A stretch of 56,591 nucleotides of DNA from Faecalicatena fissicatena (GCA_001028025.1 LDAQ01000087.1:1-56591); one strand, 5' to 3'. Shown: positions 7,782 to 16,638, counted from the first letter of the stretch. A program made the numbers and translations. Notes: generated from the sequence alone by a model not told the origin.

Positions 7782-10190
7782 CTATGGAAGCCGCCTCACT
7801 CTCACAAATACAATTTCATTCGCCTGCATTAGTATATTCAGTTTTAAAGTATGATCCTTTGCCTCCGTTTTTTGAATAATCAGCCTTGGCTCGCACATCC
7901 TCCTGAAATATTTGATGTCATTTCTCGACAGCTCGGGTTCGAAATCCAGCTCCTGCCAGATGTTCAGTACGCTTCCGTTCTGTTCGTTGATCCGATACAT
8001 TTTTATCTTATATCTGCCATCTGCCACATCCCTCAGTTCCAGCTTCAGATCCAGCTCATCTCTGTCTTCGTAATACTTCCACAGATGTTCTTTTTCAAGT
8101 TCATCCTCTTTTGTAAAGTAATAATTATACCCAAGCGTCCTCTGGTTATGACAGACGATTCCATAGGAATCCGCCCCATCCGTTGAGATCAGGTAGTTCT
8201 CGCCCTTTCCTGCGCAGTTGGAATAAAGGCGTTTCATGAATTCAAAAGCAAATCCCGCCGGTTTTAGAATTCCATCTTTTGTCATTAATCCGGTTCCGCC
8301 ATTGACGAGTTCATTGGAATCATAATATTCGGAATTCCTGTCACTGCCCAGCCAATATGCCAGATCATCTGCGATCCCATATACATCCAGGAGATTTTTA
8401 ATAATATAGGCACCTTTAAAGCAGCTGTCATTGATAAAATTTCTGGCCGAGATCGTCATATTCCATTCTGTAACATAAAGTGTTGTATTTTCAAAACCGG
8501 TAATCCGCAGCAATTCTCTTTCGCTTTCGACCCGATGTTTCAGGCATTCATTATCCGTACACCTCTTCGCATAGTGATCCTGCCCATCCACGCCCCTGTC
8601 ATACGGGAAGATTATCATTGATATAAAATCCGGCTTACTCGCCTGCTTCATCCAGTTCTGGTAGAAAACAATTCTGGACTGTTCTGAATTATCTAACCGG
8701 ATACCGCATCCTCCTACTTCTATCTTGCTGTTATATTTTTTTACAGTAGACTTCAGTGTACGGAACAGGTCAAAATAAACCACCATGGATTCGGGATCAT
8801 CCCATTTATTTTCATTAAACCAAAGCTCAATTCTCCAGAAGTCTAATGCCGATCTTCCATACCGCTGGGTAAGATGACGGAACAGCGCCTCTAAAAGCTC
8901 TTCCCACTCTTTCACGTTTGCAAACTCCACATTGCGGGTTCCCTCTACTTCCACCTTCTGCACATTGTATGTGATCATACGCGGCTTTGGCCCCATCTCA
9001 ATATGCGGTTTAATTCCAAACCGAATTAAAAAATCAAGAATGGTATCTATTCTGGAAAAATTATAATGCCCCTCCGATTTTTCAGGATCCAGCAGCATCT
9101 CTCCTGTAAACGGATTGCAGAACCGGGCGTACTCAAAATCCAGCGATTCTTTCAGAAGCATGACATGCTCCTGAATCTCCGATTTCAACAGGTCTGAGGC
9201 CATACCCACATTGAGGGTGCGCCCCCAGTTTTTCATCTGTTCCGTGTTCTTAACCGAATGACTGTTCTCCTGCTGTTCAACCTGATTTACTTCTTTCTTC
9301 TCTGTCTGGCTGGTAATCAGATACTGCTCCAGCCGCTCCTCAATTACCGTGTCTTCCGTCTGCTGCTTCGGCTCTTCTTTCTGTTCCTTTAATCTTTTCC
9401 GCAGGGCGGAAGGCGTTTCCCCATATGCCTTCTTAAAGGCCTTATTGAACACCGCCACACTGGCAAAACCATTATCATAAGCGATCATGGTTATTGGTGT
9501 ATTCGTATACATCAGTTCATCGACCGCATGGAACAGTCTGATATTCGTCAGATATTCCGCAAAGTTCATACCATAGTTTTTCTTAAAGAACCGTGAAAGG
9601 TATCCATTTGACAGGTACAGCTTATCTGCCAGTTCTTTCAGGCTGATCGGCTGGCTGTAGTTGGCGCGGATATAATTATTAATCTGGTCAATACGTTCAT
9701 CAAATTTATCCCCGTCATCCATTAACTCCTTATCCGCAGTCTGCACAAGGAAATAGCCGGACAGAAGATCCAGCACACGGTAACACAGGGAAATATGGGC
9801 AAAACTGGCCGAGTTGCCCCTGGTTGACAGATGATGGTTCAGAAGTTCTTTTATTGCCGCCCTTAATTTATCATAACGTTCACTTTCATCCTTTGTGGAG
9901 TTGCACCAAAAGATGATGTTCATACTGTCAAATAAATCACTGACCATGTTATACTCTATCAGCAGCTGTGCGTAAAGGATATCCTCCGACCCTTTTAGAG
10001 TGTGCATCTTGTTTGCGTTGATGACCAGAATATCCTCCGGGAACATGTGCGTCATCTGCTCCCCGACTTTCACGTCCAGACTGCCCTCCATAATATAGAG
10101 CAGTTCTATATCCTGATGAAAATGTTCTGCCTCTTTTGCCGAGTTATGTACCAGTACTCTGATTTTCTCTCTCCGTCTGTTGTCCGCCAT
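7782..10190 (-). CDS. AraC-family regulator fused to a GH39-like domain (1)
   Basis: An 802-residue fusion. Residues about 20-100 form an AraC-type cupin (HFHQDIELLYIMEGSLDV). Residues about 168-275 form the double helix-turn-helix (ISLKELADKLYLSNGYLSRFFKK, then ITMIAYDNGFASVAVFNKAFKKAYG). A charged linker follows, and from about residue 325 a GH39 beta-xylosidase-like TIM barrel. The nucleophile motif TEWN is present (E575). At the acid/base motif the family usually has FEVWNEPN; here it is IELWFNEN (455-461), so an ungapped reading puts Asn459 where Glu belongs, with Glu460 next to it. The barrel may therefore sense a glycoside rather than cut it. AGGAG precedes the ATG. It is a paralogue of the protein at 20933-23329. 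Confidence 0.85.
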   Translation of the reverse strand: MADNRRREKIRVLVHNSAKEAEHFHQDIELLYIMEGSLDVKVGEQMTHMFPEDILVINANKMHTLKGSEDILYAQLLIEYNMVSDLFDSMNIIFWCNSTKDESERYDKLRAAIKELLNHHLSTRGNSASFAHISLCYRVLDLLSGYFLVQTADKELMDDGDKFDERIDQINNYIRANYSQPISLKELADKLYLSNGYLSRFFKKNYGMNFAEYLTNIRLFHAVDELMYTNTPITMIAYDNGFASVAVFNKAFKKAYGETPSALRKRLKEQKEEPKQQTEDTVIEERLEQYLITSQTEKKEVNQVEQQENSHSVKNTEQMKNWGRTLNVGMASDLLKSEIQEHVMLLKESLDFEYARFCNPFTGEMLLDPEKSEGHYNFSRIDTILDFLIRFGIKPHIEMGPKPRMITYNVQKVEVEGTRNVEFANVKEWEELLEALFRHLTQRYGRSALDFWRIELWFNENKWDDPESMVVYFDLFRTLKSTVKKYNSKIEVGGCGIRLDNSEQSRIVFYQNWMKQASKPDFISMIIFPYDRGVDGQDHYAKRCTDNECLKHRVESERELLRITGFENTTLYVTEWNMTISARNFINDSCFKGAYIIKNLLDVYGIADDLAYWLGSDRNSEYYDSNELVNGGTGLMTKDGILKPAGFAFEFMKRLYSNCAGKGENYLISTDGADSYGIVCHNQRTLGYNYYFTKEDELEKEHLWKYYEDRDELDLKLELRDVADGRYKIKMYRINEQNGSVLNIWQELDFEPELSRNDIKYFRRMCEPRLIIQKTEAKDHTLKLNILMQANEIVFVRVRRLP

Positions 10191-10328
10191 AATCGCTCCT
10201 GCTTATATAAGATTTTTAGTTTCATTTCTTCTCTTTTTAACTATATACAGATGCAGAATTGAGTTTCAGCATCTGCATAAATTATATCATGCAGGTACCT
10301 GTAAGCAATACATATATCGTATTTTACG

Positions 10329-11669
10329 TTATTTATTTTTTACCAGACTGCATTTATCCCTCCATTTGCCGGAACGATATCTCCCATAGCCGATCAGCAT
10401 GGAACCGATCCAGCCGACCGGTGTCGCCCACCAGATTCCTGCATATCCGAACAGCGCAGAAAAGGCAAAACCCAGGGCGCCCCTTGCCGTCACTTCCGAA
10501 AGGCTCATCCAGATTGTGGGCCGGATATCAGATGCATTCCTCAGGAAATTCTGGAATATGAACACAAAGCCTAAAACCGGCGAAAAGATCGCTGTGACAT
10601 GTACGATTCCAACCCCGATGCTGATGACTTCCGGATTACTTGTAAAGAGCCTCAGTATCCACTTTGCACCGAGAAACATCACACTCCCCATACTAAAGGT
10701 ATAAATAATATTAATGATGTATCCCGCATGCAGCCCTTTCACTGCACGTTCTATCTTATTTGCACCGATGTTCTGTCCGCAGAACGTTCCGACTGCGGAT
10801 CCAATCGCAAAGCTTAAACACATAAATATCTGTTCTGTGCGGCTGCCCGCCGTATATGCCGCAATGACAGTCGTTCCATATGCGTTGACCGCAGCCTGAA
10901 GAAGCATGGTTGAAAGCGAAACGATTGATGTAGATATGGCTGCCGGCACTCCTATCCTTATCATCTCCTTCTCCATATATTTCACTGCATGGAATTCCCC
11001 CTTGAGAATCTGATATTCACTCATCTTATGATTGATATACCACAGGCAGTAAAGCCCGGAAATGAGCTGGGATATAATGGTCGCAATCCCAACACCCATG
11101 ACCCCCATTTTAAATACAATGACAAACAGCAGGTCCAGCCCCACATTCAGGATGCTGGCAATGATCAGTGCCACCAGGGGAATTAAGGAATTTCCGATCG
11201 CTCTCAAAAATGCGGCCATTCCATTGTACAGGCTTGTAGCCAGAATACCCGCACACATAATCATCAGGTACATGGCTGCATCCCCCATCACATCCTCGGG
11301 AGTCCCCAAAATACGGAGCAGGGGCTTTGACAGCACCAATCCTATCATCGTCATGGCCGTACCAACCTGGAAAACGAGAACAAGAGACGTAATATATGCC
11401 TTTTTTACCTGCTCCTGGTCTCCGCTTCCAAAGTATTGTGCAATGACAACCGAGGCTCCCGTTGTAAGACCGCTTATCAGTGCAAGGATCAGGTTATATG
11501 CAGGAGCACAGGCTCCTACTGCCGCCAGCGCCCCTGCGCCCACATTTCTTCCGACCACTATGGAGTCCACCATATTATAGACTTGCTGAAATACGCTCCC
11601 CACAAACATGGGTATCGCAAACAACATAATTATTTTCAAGGGATTTCCCTTTGTCATCTCTCTTTGCAT
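10329..11669 (-). CDS. MATE-family multidrug/organic cation efflux protein
   Basis: A 446-residue integral membrane protein with about 12 membrane segments and MATE features: PLKIIMLFAIPMFVGSVFQQVYNMVDSIVVG at the N-terminus and a second, related half starting near IRIGVPAAIS. MATE proteins export aromatic or cationic compounds using H+ or Na+. AGGAAGG lies before the ATG. It sits directly after the terminator of the C-glycoside/butyrate kinase operon and before AraC-GH39 regulator 1. Export of a toxic phenolic aglycone would fit the context but is inference. Confidence 0.9.
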   Translation of the reverse strand: MQREMTKGNPLKIIMLFAIPMFVGSVFQQVYNMVDSIVVGRNVGAGALAAVGACAPAYNLILALISGLTTGASVVIAQYFGSGDQEQVKKAYITSLVLVFQVGTAMTMIGLVLSKPLLRILGTPEDVMGDAAMYLMIMCAGILATSLYNGMAAFLRAIGNSLIPLVALIIASILNVGLDLLFVIVFKMGVMGVGIATIISQLISGLYCLWYINHKMSEYQILKGEFHAVKYMEKEMIRIGVPAAISTSIVSLSTMLLQAAVNAYGTTVIAAYTAGSRTEQIFMCLSFAIGSAVGTFCGQNIGANKIERAVKGLHAGYIINIIYTFSMGSVMFLGAKWILRLFTSNPEVISIGVGIVHVTAIFSPVLGFVFIFQNFLRNASDIRPTIWMSLSEVTARGALGFAFSALFGYAGIWWATPVGWIGSMLIGYGRYRSGKWRDKCSLVKNK

Positions 11670-11703
11670 GTTAAAAACCTTCCTATTCCTTTAGAACATA
11701 CCG

Positions 11704-11730
11704 AAAAAGTGCCCGTTAAAGGCACTTTTT
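11704..11730 (-). terminator. Terminator of the C-glycoside/acyl-phosphate operon
   Basis: A 10-bp perfect stem, AAAAAGTGCC with GGCACTTTTT, around a 7-base loop, T-rich on both sides so it can work in both directions. It lies 22 bases after the stop of the last operon gene (11753) and upstream of the MATE gene. Confidence 0.85.
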
Positions 11731-11752
11731 CATTTCTGTCTGATCTGAACTA

Positions 11753-12301
11753 TTAAATATTTTTTATCAGCTTTTTCACTGGTTTTTCTTCTTTCATTAA
11801 ACATCTGACCAAAAATTTCTGCAGTGCATCCACGCCAATTCCGACATACACAACTCCCGCGATCATCGCAGCGCCTATCTGAATCGGGAGTGTCCCAATC
11901 TCCGCCACCTGCATTGGGCCCATGATGGTCAGCCCGATTGCCCATCCGCAGAGCCAGGACGGTACGAAGATGATCTTCGAAAATGTCTCGCCTATGAGAA
12001 CGGCTAAGCCCCCCAGAACAAACAATGTAAAATAGAGTTCTACATTAGGATTTCCCTGCAGGGTCTCCATGATCCAGACCGCGAAAAACGCCCAGACATC
12101 CCCCAGCAGAAAACCGATTGTAATCTTTGGCGCATTTGATCTGTTATTTCCGTTTGCCACATACAGTCCGGCGCAAATCAGCGCAACTGCTCCCACCGAG
12201 ACTCCCATGTACGGACTGAGTACCGCCCAGATCGGCGGAAGTAAAGCAATACCAAACGCCAGTGTCAGCATATTGATTCTTTTGAGTTTCTTCTCTTCCA
12301 C
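11753..12301 (-). CDS. DUF1097-like small integral membrane protein
   Basis: About 182 residues with five or six hydrophobic segments separated by short loops, and a basic tail. It resembles the YcdZ/DUF1097 family of inner-membrane proteins of unknown role. The start is uncertain. A GTG at 12316 overlaps the end of the butyrate kinase gene; a GTG at 12301 is preferred because GGAG lies eight bases before it. As the last gene of the operon it could help move a small acid (such as the product of the kinase) or an aromatic product across the membrane. That is only a guess from position. Confidence 0.6.
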   Translation of the reverse strand: MEEKKLKRINMLTLAFGIALLPPIWAVLSPYMGVSVGAVALICAGLYVANGNNRSNAPKITIGFLLGDVWAFFAVWIMETLQGNPNVELYFTLFVLGGLAVLIGETFSKIIFVPSWLCGWAIGLTIMGPMQVAEIGTLPIQIGAAMIAGVVYVGIGVDALQKFLVRCLMKEEKPVKKLIKNI

Positions 12302-12306
12302 GTTTT

Positions 12307-13410
12307 CTACTCCCACTCAAAACCATCCCAGATTCTCTTACCGGTATAGTTCTTTACTTTTTCTTTCCCGTCGAGCACACGAATTGCTCCGGCTGCCATT
12401 GCTTCCATCTCAAATTCCCCTGGGTAAGCAGACACAGGCGCAATCCATTCGCAGGATGCTTTGATCCGGGATACAAGATCTTTGTTATAGACCATTCCGC
12501 CGCCTAAGAGGATTCCGTCAGTCTTTCCGTGAAGAGCTGCTGCCATAGAACCGATGCATTTTTCAATCTGATAGATCATGGCGTCCCATAACATACCGGC
12601 ATACCTGTCTCCTGCCTGTCCGCGGCTGTATACCTCCCGCGCATCGGAAACTCCCAGATGGCTTACAAATCCCCCGTTTCTGGTGCAAAGGCTCCTGACC
12701 TCTGCAAGCTCCTTATCCTGCGCATATTTTATAAGATCAGAAACAGCGATACTGCCGCACCGGGTCGGCGCCATCGGCCCCTCTCCGCCGACAATATCAA
12801 AACCGTCAATCATCCGTCCCTCTCTGTGGGCAGAAATGGAAATGCCTCCGCCGATATGGCATACGATAAAATGGCATTCCTCGTATTTTTTACCCATGGA
12901 TTCCGCATGGCGGATTGCCGTCTCTTTCAGATTCAGGGCATGAAGGTGAATCATACGGTACACGCCCCTGATTCCGGTCATTCTTGCCACATCCTGCATT
13001 TCATCTACATCGGGGGGATTGACTACGAATCCCCTTCCGCCAAATTCTTTTCGAAATTCTTCCGCCAGCTGGCTTCCGAGCTGCGCCGGATGACTGACCC
13101 CATTGGCCCCCTTTATGGCATGGTCCAGCAGCGTCTCATCAATCTCATATGTTCCGCCTTCCATCGGCAGAAGCCCGCCGCCGCGCCCGACAAATGCATC
13201 TGTGCCCTCCAGAGAAATATTGTTTTCTTTCAGAAGATTTAAGATCATTTCCTTACGGTAAGGACGCTGGTCCGAAATCCCTGCAAATTCTGCGAGTTTT
13301 GCCGCATCATGGCTTACATTTGCAGAAAACACGGTCGTTTCCCCCTCAAACAATGCAATCTTTGTGGAGGTAGAACCGGGATTGACTGCAAATACTTTAT
13401 ATTGTTTCAA
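12307..13410 (-). CDS. buk: Butyrate (or related short-chain fatty acid) kinase
   Basis: A 367-residue ASKHA-fold acid kinase, close to the usual 355 residues of butyrate kinases. The N-terminus is KVFAVNPGSTSTKIALFEGE (phosphate loop). HIGGGISISAHREGRMID and the ILLGGGMVYN region near the C-terminus match Buk rather than AckA. It converts an acyl phosphate plus ADP to the acid plus ATP. The start is a TTG whose last two bases overlap the TGA of the upstream phosphotransacylase gene (TTGA), with AAAGGAG seven bases before it, implying translational coupling. Butyrate, isobutyrate, branched-chain or aryl-alkyl acids are all possible substrates. Confidence 0.9.
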   Translation of the reverse strand: MKQYKVFAVNPGSTSTKIALFEGETTVFSANVSHDAAKLAEFAGISDQRPYRKEMILNLLKENNISLEGTDAFVGRGGGLLPMEGGTYEIDETLLDHAIKGANGVSHPAQLGSQLAEEFRKEFGGRGFVVNPPDVDEMQDVARMTGIRGVYRMIHLHALNLKETAIRHAESMGKKYEECHFIVCHIGGGISISAHREGRMIDGFDIVGGEGPMAPTRCGSIAVSDLIKYAQDKELAEVRSLCTRNGGFVSHLGVSDAREVYSRGQAGDRYAGMLWDAMIYQIEKCIGSMAAALHGKTDGILLGGGMVYNKDLVSRIKASCEWIAPVSAYPGEFEMEAMAAGAIRVLDGKEKVKNYTGKRIWDGFEWE

Positions 13411-14423
13411 ACTGATTCTCCTTTTCTGTTACCTGCCGCCCTCACTGCACTGATTACCACATTTCCTTTGATTTCAGAGACCGGTGCTCCTCTGGAGCAG
13501 TCACAGACAACCTTGTTGAATCCCTGAAGCATAGGCCCGTACGCATCCGCATGACCAAACTGCTGAATCAGTTTCACGCCCACATTGCCGACATTCAGAT
13601 CCGGCCAGATGATCACATTCGCTTTTCCTGCAACCCGGCTCTCTCTTGCCACTTTCTTTTCAGCGACTGAGGGTGAAATTGCAGCATCAAACTGAAATTC
13701 TCCGTCAATAGCAAGTTCCGGCCTTAATTCATTTGCAAGCTGTACCGCCTGGACAACCTTGTCAATTAACTCTCCCTGTCCGCTCCCAAGTGTAGAATAG
13801 CTGATCATTGCACATCTCGGCTCCCAATCCAGCAGTTCCCTCACTGTATCGCAGGCCGAAACCGCAATAGCTGCAAGCTGTTCTGCATTTGGATTCGTAC
13901 ACACGGCACTGTCCCCGATTGCGAGAAGGCTTCCTTCACTTCCCTCAAAGCCGGGAATATCACAAAGGCCGATACTGGAAATCGTACTGATCCCCGGCCT
14001 TAGTCCAATGATCATCTGCCCGGCCAGAAGTACATCCCCTGTCGTATTGTCAATTCCCGCAAAGGTGACTCCCGCCTCATCGACCGCCTCCATTACCATG
14101 GCATAATACAATGGATCCTCCATGCGGCGGGCCAGTGCCTTTTCTTTCAGACGAGTATCCGGAAGCGCTGTATAGCGCTCGATTAATGTGTGTTTATATT
14201 CTTCATCCCTGATATCCACAAATTCGAATACCCGGGCATCATATCCCCGTTCTTCACTGAGTACCTTTAATTTTTCCACATTTCCCACGAGCACCGGGAT
14301 AATATACCCCTCCTGTCCCGTTTCAAATGCGGCCTGCATCATCTTCTCATTTTCCGCTTCCGGAAATGCAACCCTCTGAGGATTCAATTTTGCTTTCGCA
14401 TAAATCTGATCTAATAAACTCAT
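13407..14423 (-). CDS. Phosphate acyltransferase (Pta/Ptb family)
   Basis: A 338-residue protein of the phosphotransacetylase superfamily, the same length as stand-alone Pta. Visible motifs are RVAFPEAENEKMMQAA, the Pta-like STLGSGQGELIDKVVQAV stretch, ELAIDGEFQFDAAI, AGKANVIIWPDLNVGN and GFNKVVCDCSRGAPV. It swaps CoA (or possibly an acyl-ACP thiol) for phosphate to give an acyl phosphate, the substrate of the kinase encoded next with a stop/start overlap. By sequence alone it is closer to Pta than to classical Ptb, but pairing with Buk suggests a longer acyl group. Confidence 0.85.
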   Translation of the reverse strand: MSLLDQIYAKAKLNPQRVAFPEAENEKMMQAAFETGQEGYIIPVLVGNVEKLKVLSEERGYDARVFEFVDIRDEEYKHTLIERYTALPDTRLKEKALARRMEDPLYYAMVMEAVDEAGVTFAGIDNTTGDVLLAGQMIIGLRPGISTISSIGLCDIPGFEGSEGSLLAIGDSAVCTNPNAEQLAAIAVSACDTVRELLDWEPRCAMISYSTLGSGQGELIDKVVQAVQLANELRPELAIDGEFQFDAAISPSVAEKKVARESRVAGKANVIIWPDLNVGNVGVKLIQQFGHADAYGPMLQGFNKVVCDCSRGAPVSEIKGNVVISAVRAAGNRKGESV

Positions 14424-14489
14424 CCTTGTTCCCTTCCCAAAATAAAATGGCTTGTAACAGTTCAGACAAGCCTGAACTGTTACGATGGC

Positions 14490-14729
14490 CTACAACTGTT
14501 CTTCCACTTTATCCACAAGCTCACCGATCGTATTGCATGCCGCCGCAGTCTGAAGCTGAACCAGAACATCCAGCTCATTCTCAATCTCTGAAACAAGGCC
14601 CACCATCTGAATGGATGCTCCGCCGAGGTCATCTTTGATACTTGTCTCTGCTGTCAGAGTGCTTTCCTCTACGTCATATGATGTTGCTACTAAACCTATA
14701 ATCTTTGCTTCCAATTCTTTTCTTTCCAT
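14490..14729 (-). CDS. Acyl carrier protein, divergent
   Basis: A 79-residue acidic four-helix protein with an ACP layout. The phosphopantetheine site, normally DSL, reads GGASIQ with Ser39 kept and the preceding Asp changed to Ala38. It is followed by the usual acidic helix (LVSEIENELDV). AAGGAG precedes the ATG. It is 78 bases after the DUF35 gene and 66 before the phosphotransacylase gene. No fatty-acid synthesis genes are near, so it is probably a dedicated carrier for an acyl group handled by the thiolase, not the housekeeping AcpP. Whether it is loaded by a phosphopantetheinyl transferase is untested. Confidence 0.85.
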   Translation of the reverse strand: MERKELEAKIIGLVATSYDVEESTLTAETSIKDDLGGASIQMVGLVSEIENELDVLVQLQTAAACNTIGELVDKVEEQL

Positions 14730-14807
14730 TTTTGGCTCTCCTTTTATTTTGTCTGTATGTTTTTTATTCGTCCTCTGTCCAGAATAATGGACAGCCGCTT
14801 CATTTTT

Positions 14808-15221
14808 TTACGCTTCTTCATCTAATGCAAATACGACTGTTTTATACCCGTCCCGCTGAAAGATCTCGGCATGGACCGGAAGCGGAAGTTTATCGAGAAG
14901 TTCCCTTCTCTTTTTCTTTGTCATCCCCTTTACAACCGCATTGAATGTGGAGCCCTCTTCCAGTTCCACTTCACCATATGCGTATGGCCCCAAAGCCGAA
15001 TATTCCGGTTTCGAAGAAAGTGCCGCCGGCATAACGATGGATTTCATGACCGCCCTGCCGCTGACTTCCACCCACTCCATATCCCAGCATCCGCACGTAT
15101 TGCATGCATAGACCGGCGGAAATTCTACCGCATTGCATTTGGTACATTTACGTCCATATAATTTTCCTTCTTCAAGACCATCATAAAATTTCTGTACTGC
15201 TTTTTCCAATTTAATACTCAT
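14808..15221 (-). CDS. Zn-ribbon/OB-fold (DUF35) acyl-CoA-associated protein
   Basis: A 137-residue protein if started at the ATG at 15221, which has GGAGG upstream; the in-frame start at 15242 would lie inside the thiolase gene. The N-terminal helix AVQKFYDGLEEGKLYGRKC leads into a four-cysteine zinc ribbon, C-x2-C then C-x2-C (KCTKC and CNTCG), followed by an OB fold of about 90 residues. DUF35 proteins are structural partners of SCP-x-type thiolases and thiolase-like acyltransferases (for example PhlB with PhlC), where they help guide the acyl thioester. The gene follows the thiolase gene by one base, consistent with a complex. Confidence 0.88.
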   Translation of the reverse strand: MSIKLEKAVQKFYDGLEEGKLYGRKCTKCNAVEFPPVYACNTCGCWDMEWVEVSGRAVMKSIVMPAALSSKPEYSALGPYAYGEVELEEGSTFNAVVKGMTKKKRRELLDKLPLPVHAEIFQRDGYKTVVFALDEEA

Positions 15222-15222
15222 T

Positions 15223-16548
15223 CTATTTTCCTCCCAATTCATCCATTGTTCTTAGAAGTACAGCCGCAACGTTTTGTGCACCGCCGTATCCTCTGAGCAT
15301 TGTAGTCTTAGGCAGTTTTTTCACCTGTCTCTCCCCGCATTCCCCCCGCATCTGCATGCATGCTTCATAGACATCTGCAAGGCCGGATGCCGCATGAGCA
15401 TGACCAAACGAAGTTCTTCCGCCATTTGTATTAATTGGTTTATCTCCGTCATAGGCAGTCCGCCCGTCACAGATATATTTCCAGCCCTCCCCATACGGAA
15501 GATATCCTGCAATTTCCGCTGAAATCAGATGTGATGTGATAATAAAGTCATTTGCATAGAAAAGATCCAGTTCTTCTGGTTTTACCCCGGTCACTTCATA
15601 TACCTGGCGTACCGCCTCCTCTGTTGCACGAATTTCGAAGTGAGGAGTCGTAGATTCACATGCCGCACTGCCGACACCGAGTACTTCTATCGGGGTATGG
15701 CTCAGGTCTTGGGCAATTTCAGGAATCATCTCTGTCGCGCATACAATCACAGCGGCCGCGCCGTCGCATTTACGCTCCACCCCTTCCATACGGAGAAAAT
15801 CCCCCATTTTAGGATTGTAAGGCGATCTCATATACTCTATTACATTGTCAAATCCCTTCTCCTTTGCAATATCCGCAAATTCGGTTCTTTCGAGGGCAAG
15901 CGGGCACTTTGCCGCATTCCGGCGGTTGTTGATCGCCATCCAGTTCAGTGCATCGTCCATCTGCTCACTTGTGATTCCCCGTGTACGCACATAATCCTCC
16001 GCGGCATCATCGTAAATCAGCTCAATCGGCGCCATCAGGCTTCTTGCATAGGTCCGGTCATAAAGCCAGGCCGTTGTAGCGAGGAACTTATCCATTGTCA
16101 TCTTATCCCGTCTGTACGGATGTTTTGGGGTTTCCACGCTGTCCGCCGGAGACGGGGTACTGTCGCCAAACTCTACACAGCCCGATAAAACACAGTTGTA
16201 CTTCCCTGAAGCAACCGCATTTACCGCCTGTTCAATCGCAAGATATCCGGTACAGCAGGCCTCCGAGTGATGAATAGAGCCCTTTCCTTTCATGCCGAAC
16301 CAGTTCCCGATCTGAATATTTGGTGTCAGGTAATTGGAACCATTTAAGGGGCTTGCCTGACCATGAAAATAAAAATCAACATCCTGAGGGTTTACACCGG
16401 CATCCTCCATGGCTTTTAATGCTGCATAGCCAAACAGTTCCCCCTCCGTCAATCCGTCTGTCTTTGGATCGTCCACCGTGTACATAAATGGTGTGCATCC
16501 AACACCGATAATTGAAACACTTCTGTTGTACTTTCCTAATTTGTTCAT
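15223..16548 (-). CDS. Thiolase-superfamily protein, SCP-x/PhlC type
   Basis: A 441-residue non-decarboxylating thiolase-like enzyme. The candidate nucleophilic cysteine is in HSEACCTGYLA (C98 or C99). The C-terminal His loop reads NGGRTSFGHAHAASG (H383/H385), and RGYGGAQNVAAVLL lies near the end. This type makes or breaks a carbon-carbon bond next to a carbonyl using CoA or another thiol, and typically works with a DUF35 protein, encoded one base downstream. With Pta and Buk in the same operon, the likely direction is thiolytic cleavage giving an acyl thioester that is turned into ATP. The substrate is unknown. AAAGGAAA precedes the ATG. Confidence 0.85.
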   Translation of the reverse strand: MNKLGKYNRSVSIIGVGCTPFMYTVDDPKTDGLTEGELFGYAALKAMEDAGVNPQDVDFYFHGQASPLNGSNYLTPNIQIGNWFGMKGKGSIHHSEACCTGYLAIEQAVNAVASGKYNCVLSGCVEFGDSTPSPADSVETPKHPYRRDKMTMDKFLATTAWLYDRTYARSLMAPIELIYDDAAEDYVRTRGITSEQMDDALNWMAINNRRNAAKCPLALERTEFADIAKEKGFDNVIEYMRSPYNPKMGDFLRMEGVERKCDGAAAVIVCATEMIPEIAQDLSHTPIEVLGVGSAACESTTPHFEIRATEEAVRQVYEVTGVKPEELDLFYANDFIITSHLISAEIAGYLPYGEGWKYICDGRTAYDGDKPINTNGGRTSFGHAHAASGLADVYEACMQMRGECGERQVKKLPKTTMLRGYGGAQNVAAVLLRTMDELGGK

Positions 16549-16638
16549 ACTATTTTCCTTTCCTTATATATATCGGCCGGCACAATTTTAATACAGCCTG
16601 CCCGCCTGATTATTTCGGCATTGCCGGTTTTAAGTCCT

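Noticed and set aside
12307..16548. Reading Pta/Buk as a normal butyrate-synthesis operon
   Set aside because: The usual partners (Hbd, Crt, Bcd, EtfAB) are absent and the genes are joined to C-glycoside lyase genes, so a dedicated catabolic role is more likely, although butyrate formation cannot be excluded.
16549..16638. Possible terminator between the alpha-subunit and thiolase genes
   Set aside because: CCGGCA and TGCCGG repeats can pair, but the loop is long and no T tract follows on the minus strand, so I treat the genes as one operon.
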